Shown here piece after piece: positions 1 to 8,200 of a stretch of 8,370 nt of DNA (position 1 is the stretch's first letter; each line of letters begins with the position of its first letter). The notes under the pieces are model-generated. The model made no database searches. It saw only the letters and a list, made by a program, of their open reading frames with translations, and was not told the origin of the DNA. Position numbers and translations under genes: made by a program. The DNA comes from Balneola sp. (GTDB lineage: Bacteria > Bacteroidota > Rhodothermia > Balneolales > Balneolaceae). The stretch lies in the NCBI GenBank assembly GCA_002730655.1, contig PCAT01000111.1:1-8370 (forward strand). Direction: 5' to 3'.

Positions 1-1811
1 ACACAGGATTTAATCAAACTTTTGGAGCGTTCTATAATTATAATTTTAACGGGACCACTTCTGCAGATGATTGGTTAATTTCACAATGTTTTAAATTAGA
101 ATCAAATAAAACTTATACTTTAGAGTTCAAATACAGAGTAGCCTCTGCGGCTTATCCGGAAAGAATGAATGTATGTATAGGTTCTAACCAACAATCGTCT
201 TCACTCTCAACTGTTTTATTGCAAATGAACAATATTATTAATATTTCTTATGATTCTACATTTGTTTCATTTAGCGTACCTACTGATGGAATTTATTATA
301 TTGGTTGGCACGCAAACAGCCCAGCCAATATGTGGAGAATTGATTTAGATGATATTAATATCTCAATGAATATACCAAATGTATATGGGTGTACGGATAC
401 TGTCGCTCTAAATTTTGACCCAAGTGCAAATACTGACGATGGTAGTTGTGTCTATTGTGTTTATGGATGTATGGATAGTACAGCTTTTAATTATGATAGT
501 CTCGCGACTTGTCCTGATTTGAGTTGTGTATCTATTATGTATGGTTGCACTGATCCACTCGCTTTAAATTATTATTTAGGAGCAAACGTTGATGACGGAA
601 GTTGTATTTACTCAATTTTTGGATGTACTGATAGTAATGCTTTAAATTATGATTCTAATGTATTGATAGATGACGGAAGTTGTATTTATCCTATTTTAGG
701 ATGTACTGATTCTACTGCTTTTAATTTTGATTCATTAGCTAATGTTGATGATGGGTCTTGTATATATTATGTACTTGGGTGTACTGATCCGTCCTCATGT
801 AATTATAACCCTAACGCAACTACTGATGATGGAAGTTGTTACGGCGTTATTGGTTGTACTGATTCTAACGCGTTAAATTATAACTCTTCAGCTTGTATTG
901 ATGATGGTTCTTGTCAATATCCTCCAAATTGTGGTCAAGTATCTGGGATTATTGTTAGTGATATTATTCACGATAGAGCTACTTTTTACTGGGATAATAT
1001 GAATATTTCTGGATGTCAAGTTGATCAGATTAGGATAAGATACAGAGCTTTAGGAAGTTCATCATGGCAAACTAAAACTATGGGTGTTCCAGTAGGAAGT
1101 GGATGTAATACATCTAACACTAATAAGACAGTTCTAAATCTTATTCCATCTACTGATTACGAATATGAGTTTAAAATATGGTATTGTAATTCTGGTGTTG
1201 TAAACTGGCACGGGTTAGATACTTTTTCCACTGATAATTTATGTAACAATATGACGAATGTCTCAGTAACACCTCTTTCCACAACAAAAATAGAGGTTTG
1301 TTGGGATTCAATTTCTAATTATTCGTTTGTTAGATTTAAATATAGAGTTGATTCTGCAGGTTCAACTTATTATAACATAGGAGGCTCTGGAGTATTTTCA
1401 CCTCTTCTGTGCAAACAAAAAAATGGTTTGACTCCAAATACATCATATAGATTAATTTATCGAACTTGGTGTAGCTCTAGTGGTGGAGCGTACAGATCTC
1501 CAACATGGGATGGACCAATACTTTTTTCAACACCATCATCAATAAGAAAATCTAGTACACTCGAGAGCTCCGGATTGCAGCTTTATCCCAATCCATGTCG
1601 AGGTAAATTTAATATTTTAATTGAAGACGATATCTTAGAAAATAGCTCTGTTAAAATATACAATGTTCTAGGAGATTTAATTTTAGAGGTTGATTTAGAA
1701 GAAGAAAAATATTTATATAATATTGATTTATCAAATTATTCCAAGGGTATATATACAATATCTTATTCATTTGATTTTGATCATTATATAGAAAAGATTA
1801 TTGTTCAGTAA
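1..1811 (+). CDS. T9SS-secreted modular protein with jelly roll, seven GCTD repeats and two FN3 domains (5' end missing)
   Basis: The reading frame is open from the left edge (first whole codon at base 3) to TAA at 1809-1811, giving 602 visible codons; the start and signal peptide lie outside the window. In order: residues 1-128 resemble a cleaved-adhesin/choice-of-anchor-J jelly roll (ADDWLIS, LEFKYRV, YPERMNV, GWHA, IDLDDINI); residues 129-306 are seven tandem GCTD repeats; residues 307-512 are two FN3-like domains (ending LDTFST and ILFST); the last 78 residues are a T9SS type A sorting domain (LQLYPNP, VKIYNVLGDLI, KGIYTISY). Such a C-terminal domain is known to direct outer-membrane export through T9SS, with cleavage and release or surface anchoring. 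No catalytic motif is visible. The ATG at 165 is internal, because the jelly-roll sequence continues upstream of it in frame. It shares the GCTD repeat with the next gene, suggesting a related extracellular role. The exact function is unknown. Confidence 0.93.
   Translation, partial: TGFNQTFGAFYNYNFNGTTSADDWLISQCFKLESNKTYTLEFKYRVASAAYPERMNVCIGSNQQSSSLSTVLLQMNNIINISYDSTFVSFSVPTDGIYYIGWHANSPANMWRIDLDDINISMNIPNVYGCTDTVALNFDPSANTDDGSCVYCVYGCMDSTAFNYDSLATCPDLSCVSIMYGCTDPLALNYYLGANVDDGSCIYSIFGCTDSNALNYDSNVLIDDGSCIYPILGCTDSTAFNFDSLANVDDGSCIYYVLGCTDPSSCNYNPNATTDDGSCYGVIGCTDSNALNYNSSACIDDGSCQYPPNCGQVSGIIVSDIIHDRATFYWDNMNISGCQVDQIRIRYRALGSSSWQTKTMGVPVGSGCNTSNTNKTVLNLIPSTDYEYEFKIWYCNSGVVNWHGLDTFSTDNLCNNMTNVSVTPLSTTKIEVCWDSISNYSFVRFKYRVDSAGSTYYNIGGSGVFSPLLCKQKNGLTPNTSYRLIYRTWCSSSGGAYRSPTWDGPILFSTPSSIRKSSTLESSGLQLYPNPCRGKFNILIEDDILENSSVKIYNVLGDLILEVDLEEEKYLYNIDLSNYSKGIYTISYSFDFDHYIEKIIVQ
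3..386 (+). other. Adhesin-type jelly-roll domain (partial), gene 1
   Basis: These codons give a sequence typical of Bacteroidota 'cleaved adhesin' or choice-of-anchor-J domains: ADDWLIS near residue 21, then CFKLESNKTYTLEFKYRV, YPERMNV, a IYYIGWHA strand and a closing IDLDDINI strand. Domains of this type are beta-sandwiches found in secreted proteins of this phylum, often with a binding role. The N-terminal edge is probably cut off by the window. The family assignment rests on pattern recognition only. Confidence 0.65.
387..920 (+). repeat. Seven tandem GCTD...DDGSC coding repeats, gene 1
   Basis: Seven copies start at 387, 465, 543, 621, 699, 777 and 852, a period of 78 bases (26 residues), with 75 for the sixth. 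Each has about 23 conserved residues, GCTDxxAxNYD then about five residues then DDGSC, plus a three-residue linker ending in an aromatic or aliphatic residue. Cys at positions 2 and 21 probably form a disulfide, and the Asp/Asn ladder suggests calcium binding; both are inferences. Copy 2 (465-533) has lost DDGSC and reads CPDLSC instead. Copies 2, 6 and 7 carry an extra Cys. DNA identity between copies is modest, so the array is not a recent slippage product. Confidence 0.95.
921..1538 (+). other. Two fibronectin type III-like domains, gene 1
   Basis: The first runs about 921-1232 and the second about 1242-1538. Each shows the FN3 pattern of a Trp strand (TFYWDN; EVCWDS), an RYR or KYRV strand, a 'LxPxTxYxxxxRTW/KIWC' strand (LIPSTDYEYEFKIWYC; LTPNTSYRLIYRTWC) and an FST end. 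FN3 domains are common spacers or binding modules in T9SS cargo and often sit just before the sorting domain, as here. The paired Cys inside the domains are typical of secreted versions. Confidence 0.75.
1575..1808 (+). other. T9SS type A C-terminal sorting domain, gene 1
   Basis: The last 78 residues follow the type A pattern: LQLYPNP at the start, a KFNI strand, VKIYNVLGDLI, a LSNYSKGIYTISY strand and a short basic/hydrophobic end (EKIIVQ). This is the export signal read by the T9SS translocon after the protein has crossed the inner membrane. It is the strongest single indication that the organism belongs to the Bacteroidota. Confidence 0.93.
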
Positions 1812-1953
1812 TAACTTGTTTTCTATGAAACTTATTTGTTTTCATTTCGTTAATGGAAATGTAAATCTCAAGTAAAATTAGAGTTTTCAATAATGAAATG
1901 TTAATAAAGTCTATTTTTTTTCATTTTTTAGATTTTAGATGGATTATTTTTCA

Positions 1954-1961
1954 TAAATTTG
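1954..1961 (+). promoter_or_regulatory. Possible Bacteroidota -7 promoter box
   Basis: TAAATTTG matches the Bacteroidota housekeeping -7 consensus TAnnTTTG exactly and is the only full match I found between the two genes. No clear -33 TTG/TTTG element lies at the expected distance upstream, so it is a weak candidate. If used, transcription would start near 1968, and the leader would be about 190 bases with the terminator inside it. Confidence 0.35.
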
Positions 1962-2035
1962 GAGTCTGATTTTATAAAAACCAAAAATTTACATATGGTA
2001 AAATTTTACAATTATCAGTTATGGAAAACTAATTT

Positions 2036-2056
2036 GAGTGCGTCTAACACGTGCTC
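2036..2056 (+). other. RNA hairpin upstream of the giant gene
   Basis: Bases 2036-2043 (GAGTGCGT) pair with 2049-2056 (ACGTGCTC) to form an eight-base-pair stem with two G-T wobbles and the five-base loop CTAAC. It lies 31 bases before the terminator hairpin and is GC-rich for this AT-rich gap. It could be part of a leader structure or of a small RNA. I do not recognise a known riboswitch. Confidence 0.5.
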
Positions 2057-2086
2057 CAATACTCCATATAAAACTTCGATAAACTT

Positions 2087-2116
2087 ACCCATGTGTCCCA
2101 GCACTTGGGTTTTTTT
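2087..2116 (+). terminator. Rho-independent terminator just upstream of the giant gene
   Basis: ACCCATGTGT (2087-2096) pairs with GCACTTGGGT (2101-2110): five base pairs, one T-T mismatch, then three pairs plus a wobble, closing a CCCA loop. Seven T follow at 2110-2116. It reads on the + strand and ends 38 bases before the ATG at 2155. It lies 276 bases after the gene 1 stop, so it may end gene 1 read-through, end a separate short RNA, or act as an attenuator for the giant gene. Confidence 0.75.
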
Positions 2117-2154
2117 ATATATAATTAACCTATTTATTAACTAAAACTTGTATT

Positions 2155-2229
2155 ATGAAAAACAAATTTAGTAAACTGATGTTTTCTGTAGTTACAGCGT
2201 TAGCGTTCACGGTGTCCACCGCATTTGCT
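2155..2229 (+). other. Signal peptide of the giant protein
   Basis: Residues 1-25: a basic start (MKNKFSK), a hydrophobic core (LMFSVVTALAFTV) and a small-residue cleavage site STAFA before TTVNITV. There is no lipobox Cys, so it is a type I (Sec) signal. T9SS cargo needs such a signal to reach the periplasm. Three of the protein's eight visible lysines are here. Confidence 0.9.
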
Positions 2230-5200
2230 ACTACTGTAAACATCACTGTAAATACCGCTAACTGGGGAGCTGAAGTTTCTTGGGACCTAACTGATGGTTC
2301 TGGAACTATTTTAGCTGCTGATAGTGGTTATGGTAACTATGCTACATCTGTTACTACAATTACAGCGCCTAACGGTTGTTACTACATGAATATGTATGAT
2401 TCATTTGGTGACGGTTGGAACGGAGGAACTTACACTATCTCTGATTCTGCTACAGGGCAAATTTATGCCACTGGTGGATTAACAGGTGGTGCCTTCGGTA
2501 CCGATAATGTTTGTTGGGGACCTTCAGGTTGTACTGACCCGAATGCAACTAATTACGATGCAAATGCAATTGTTGATGACGGAAGTTGTACTTATGCTTC
2601 TTCAACATCTGTAACATTAACAATGTATGACTCGTTTGGTGATGGTTGGAATGGAAACACTTTTGTGTTGACCAATTCTGCTGGTATCGCTGTAATGACT
2701 TCTACTTTGGCCACAGGTTCTATAGGAACTGATGTTGGTTCTCTACCAGATGATTGTTATTCAATCACCTGTGGTGGTGGATCATGGGCTGCTGAAGTTT
2801 CTTGGACACTAACTGATGATGCTACGGGTAACACACTAGCTTCTGGAGGTTCTCCGTACACAGGACCATCTCCTGCTTTTTGTTTACCAGCAGTATTCGG
2901 ATGTACTGATGCTAATGCATCAAATTTTGATCCATTAGCAACTGTTGATGATGGATCTTGTACTTACCCATGTATCGCAAGTGATACCACTGAAAGTTTT
3001 GAAGGTGGTTCATTAGGAGCTTGGGCAAACGCATCAACTAATACACTTGATTGGATTATTAACACTGGAGGTACAACTTCAGGAAATACTGGTCCATCAG
3101 CTGCTTTTGATGGTTCATATTATATATACACTGAAACATCTGGAGCTGGTAGTAATTCTACTGCTGACATCACTGTTGATTGTGTAGATTTAAGTACATG
3201 GACTAACCCAGCTTTTGTTTTCGCTTACCATATGTTTGGTGCAACAATGGGTACTGTTAATGTAGATGTCTCTACAGATGGTGGTGCTACTTGGACTAAC
3301 GAATGGACACTCTCTGGCGATCAGGGAGATGTGTGGAATCAGGCTGTTGTTCCTTTATCTGCTTACTCAGGACAGATTTCTGTGAGAGTACAGGCACTTA
3401 CAGGGACATCTTTTACTTCTGATATGGCTGTAGATTTACTACAGTTTATGGAAGCACCAACAACTGGATGTACAGATCCTTTTGCAGACAACTACAACGC
3501 TGCAGCATCTATTGATGACGGATCTTGTTTATACACAGGTTGTTTGGATCCTAATGCAACTAACTACTGTTCTACGTGTAACGTGAGTGATAGTACTTTA
3601 TGTATTTATCCAGTATGTAATGCATTAGATTTCTCTGATAATTTTGAAGCCGCTAACCTAGCTGGGAATGGGTGGACTACACTTTCTGGTGCACAGTCTG
3701 ATGTTGTTTTAAGTACTTCAAATGTAATTTCTGATACCGTATCTTTAGTTCATACTGGAGGTTCATCATCGTGGGGTGCTACTCCTATCACTGAAGCAGA
3801 TGCTTATGCAAAAACAGATCGTATATCAAGTTCTCAAATATGTATTGATATGAGCAATTCATCATCAATTGTTAATATGACATTTGATGCTGATTTACAA
3901 TCTTACTTCTCAGGTGCCTACACTTGGTTAAGATTATTTGCTAATGGTACCCAGCTAACTGACGTTAATGGTGTTGGTGTTTGGAACAACACAACTGTTA
4001 ATTCTGGAGCAAACTCATATACATTTGATTTATCTGCATTTGCAGGTCAGTCTCAGGTATATATTAAGTTTGAAGCCTCTTGTAATTATGGTCCTACCTC
4101 TGCTTACACAGGCTGGAACAATGTTGTTATTGATAATGTCAACGTATTTAGTGTAACTCCATGTACTTATTATGCTATCGCTGAAGATTACTCATGGGAT
4201 GCATCATGTAACGGAGGTGCTGACGGTTCTGCTTCTGCAACTGTTGTTAACTCAAATGGATCTGATCTTTATTCATGGACTGATGCTTCAGGAAATATTA
4301 TATCAACTGCTACTACAGTTTCAGGATTATCTGCTGGAACTTACACTTGTACTGTATCTGACACTGTAAATGGATGTTCAGCTTCAGTAAATGTAACTAT
4401 TGGTGAACCATCAGCAATTTCTGCATCTGCAGTTGTTGTAGACGCTACATCACCATTAAATACAGACGGAGCGGTGAGTTTATCTGTTTCTGGTGGTACT
4501 CCATGTTTCAATGGAACTGCTGATACTTTAAACACTTGGGATGGAACAACAGAATATATTTATTCTGCTGCTGCGACAGGAACAACTACTTATTTTGATG
4601 TTTCTGCCTCTACAAGTGCTGTAGGTATTACAGGTATTACTCAAAACGGAGTTTACGTTGGTACTGGTAACATAGAAATTTGGACTAGAGTTGGTTCAGC
4701 AGCGGGTAATACTACAAGTTCTAATGGATGGACATTGAATTCTACAATTCCAAATTCTGTTGCTCTTGATGGTGATCCTGTATATATTCCATTAATGACT
4801 CCTATTTCTGTTCAACCTGGAGATGTTGTTGGTATTGCTATACATACACCAACTACTCATTTCTTCACATTAGGTTCAACTGCACCATTTGTTAATACTC
4901 ACGCAACTGATGGTAATCTGTCAGTATCAACTGGTGAGCTTTGTGCTAATGGACCTGCGTTTGGAGGTGCTGCATACTTAGGAGGTACAACTTCTTACGA
5001 CCCAAGTGTTTTATTACACACAAGTGGAGGAACATATACTTATGCTTGGTCAAATGGAGCTACTACTCAAGATGTCTCTAGTTTAGGAATGGGTCCAATC
5101 GCTGTAACTATTACTGACTGTAATGGATGTACTTCTACATGGAGTGGATTCATAGCTGCAAATGTAGTTAACGGTTGTACTGATCCAAATGCATCTAACT

Positions 5201-8200
5201 TTGATCCATTAGCTAATACTGATGATGGTTCATGTACTTACCCTGGTTGTACAGACTCTTTAGCTACAAACTTTGATCCAACGGCGAACTTGGATGATAG
5301 TTCTTGTACTTATAGTTGTGCATACTATGGTTTTGACGATGAAATAAATATTGAAGTATTTACTGATTTATTTGGAGCTGAAGCTGGATGGGAATTAATT
5401 AATGCAACAACTGGTGATACAATGGCTGGAGTTCCTGTCGGTGGATATGCTGCTTCGTCTACTACATATAACTACCAAGTCTGTGCTAATAATGGATGTT
5501 ATATAATTAATTGGTTCGATTCATTCGGAGATGGATGGTCAGACTTTAATGGTACACAAGGATATATATTAGCTACTGACGCTAATGGAGATACTCTTGG
5601 ATATGCTGCACCAAACGCTGCGTCTTCAGGTTCTTATGGTATTTCCATAGGAGGAGCTGTTTGTATTTCAGGATGTACAGATTCAACTGCTATCAATTAT
5701 GATGCTACGGCAACAATTGATGATGGTTCTTGTGCGTTCTGTACTGATAACTACTTAACGCTTAACATGTATGATTCATTTGGAGATGGATGGAATGGTA
5801 ATACACTTACTATGACTGCTTCTTCAGGTGCTATGTTGGTTTCTCAAACATTAGCAAATGGTTCCGCTGGAACTGCTTCCTTATGTTTAGCAGATGACTG
5901 TTATACAGTTGATGTCGGAGGTGGTTCATGGCAAGCTGAGGTTTCTTGGGAGTTAGTTGACCTAAGTGGTACAATTGTACTATCTGGTGGAGCTCCTTAT
6001 ACTGGAACTTTATGTTTCCCACAAATATTTGGATGTACTGATCCTGTTGCTAACAACTATGACCCATTAGCTAATACTGATGATGGTTCATGTATATACA
6101 ACTATGGATGTACAGACCCAACTGCACAGAACTATGATTCTACAGCTACATTTGATGATGGTTCTTGTTTATACCCATGTTTTGATGCATTAACGTACTC
6201 AACTTCTTTCGAAGATGGTATAGCTCAAATAGGATTAAATCCATCTGATTGGACAAACAATACAGACGATAATACGAACGGTAGTACAATTTATGGAGAC
6301 TGGATCTGGGATAATCTTGGAACTGGATCTATAAATACTGGACCAAACTATTCAACAAATTATCTAGGAACTGGTTATGCATATGATGGAGCTTATTACA
6401 TGTATGTTGAAACCTCTGGTAACTATGGAAATGATGTTTCTATGTCATCTCATTGTGTAGATATTTCATCACTTACAAATCCATTCTTTAGCGCTTGGGT
6501 TAGTATGTATGGAGCTTCTATGGGATCACTTGATGTATTAGTTTCCAATGATAATGGTGCAACATGGAATTTAGAAGCTACTGTTTCTGGTGATCAAGGA
6601 CCTGAGTGGTTTAACTTACTAGTTGATTTATCAGCATACGCTGGACAATCTGTAAATGTCAAGATAACTGCTAATACAGGTACTTCTTACACGTCAGATA
6701 TGTGTATTGATCTAGCTAGTTTTGTTGACGCCGTTACAGGTTGTACAGATACAACAGCTGATAACTACAACCCAGCCGCTTCACTAGATGACGGCTCATG
6801 TATTTACTCAGGTTGTACAAATCCATTTGCAACTAACTACAACGCTCTAGCGTCAATAGACGATGGTTCATGTACGTTTAGTTCAGCAACAATTTGTGAT
6901 GTTCCTTCTTTCAATGAAGATTGGTCATCAGCATCTTGGGATACTACAAATGGATATAACTTTGGTACTAATGGTTGGATAGTTACAGATACTCTTCAAG
7001 CATCTGCTACTTCAACTTACCCAGGTTCATATACTACTATATCTACTACAATGAATGGATCAAATGCTATTGAATTCACTGGAGGTGATGGTTTTGCGGG
7101 ATGGTCTGCATATACTACAGAAGCTGCTGCTTTTGCTAATACTTCACATGTACAGTCTGCTACTAAATGTATGGACTTAAGTGGTTCAACAGGATCTGTT
7201 GCTCTTACATTAGATTATCAGACACTATCATATTTTAGTGGACTATATTCTTCTATGAGAGTATTAGTTAATGGAACAGTTTTATCCGATGTTAATGGTG
7301 TTTCTTGGCACTCAGATGCATCTTTAACTACACTTACATATGACCTTTCAGCTTATGCTGGTCAGTCAAATGTATATGTACAAATTCAAGCTGCATGTAA
7401 ATATAATTCAAACTATAGCTCTGGAATTTATGGAGACTTTGTTTGGGTTGATAATATCAATATTACCTCTGTAACTTACGGTTGTACTGACCCTTCATAT
7501 GCAAACTATAATCCAGCAGCTACTGCTGATGATGGTTCGTGTGCTGGATGTGTTGGTAATGACTTAATGCTTGTAATGATTGACTCATGGGGTGACGGTT
7601 GGAATGGTAATTTATTTACTATTGGTACTGAATCGGCTACTTTATCTACAGGTTCTTTAGATACAGCTTATTTCTGTATTTCTGACGGATGTTATTCTGT
7701 AACATGTAATGGTGGTTCATTCCAATCTGAAGTTTCTTGGGAACTATATGATAATGCAACAGGAACTTTATTATTAACGGGTGGTGCTCCATACGGACCA
7801 ACTGATGTTCAAATTGGAACAACAGTAGCTTGTCCTATTTATGGATGTACTGATGCAACAGCTGTTAATTATGACGCTAATGCAAACACAGATGACGGTT
7901 CATGTTTATACACTTGTACTGATAACTCTGTATATGTTACTGTAGTTACAGATTACTACGGGTCAGAAATGACTTGGGATGTAACTGACGCTGCAGGAGC
8001 TGTTGTTGGCTCAGGAGGTCCTTATTCAATAGGATATAACACAATTTCAGATTCCTTATGTTTAACTGATGGATGTTATGTCTTAAATGTTTATGATTCA
8101 TTCGGAGACGGATGGTCTACTGGACAGCCTGGTTCTGTAACTTTATCTGACGCTTCTGGAACTAACTACACTGTTGGTACTTTACCTACAGGTTCTACAG

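Larger units (their letters stand above)
1968..2116 (+). ncRNA. Possible small RNA or attenuated leader
   Basis: If the TAAATTTG box is a promoter, the transcript from about 1968 to the terminator at 2116 is about 150 bases, with an internal hairpin (2036-2056) and a 3' terminator hairpin. That fits a free-standing small RNA or the short product of an attenuated leader. The 5' end is inferred, and I could not match it to a known RNA family. Confidence 0.25.
1812..2154. other. Intergenic region with regulatory signals
   Basis: This is a 343-base AT-rich gap. The first 140 bases show only weak AT stems (ATGAAA 1825-1830 with TTTCAT 1840-1845; CATTTC 1843-1848 with GAAATG 1856-1861) and an isolated run of eight T at 1914-1921. 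These do not make a convincing terminator for gene 1. From about 1954 there are a promoter-like box, a 12-base palindrome (1998-2009), a hairpin and a good terminator. I see no credible protein gene here. Confidence 0.8.

Noticed and set aside
165..167. ATG at 165 as the start of gene 1
   Set aside because: The frame is open upstream to the window edge and encodes conserved jelly-roll strands there, so this is an internal Met.
387..920. Regular 78-base periodicity resembling a CRISPR array or DNA satellite
   Set aside because: The conserved part is coding, varies at third codon positions, keeps frame throughout and has no constant DNA repeat with unique spacers.
1825..1861. Weak hairpins after gene 1 as a terminator
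   Set aside because: The stems are six AT-rich pairs and no T run follows directly; the T run at 1914-1921 has no stem before it.
1998..2009. Perfect 12-base palindrome GTAAAATTTTAC as an operator
   Set aside because: In such AT-rich sequence a palindrome of this length is expected by chance about as often as not; no further evidence of a regulator site.
1959..2144. Small open frame of 61 codons starting with TTG in the gap
   Set aside because: It runs through both the hairpin and the terminator, has no start context or recognisable product, and lies in AT-rich non-coding sequence.
3968..4369. Two short + strand open frames (3968-4156 and 4172-4369)
   Set aside because: Both lie fully inside the giant gene in another frame; the giant frame has clear domains there.
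4341..4535. Short minus-strand open frame
   Set aside because: It is antisense to the SprB repeat region; its openness follows from the codon pattern of the real gene.
5831..6022. Short minus-strand open frame
   Set aside because: It is antisense to two-unit domain 4, with no recognisable product.
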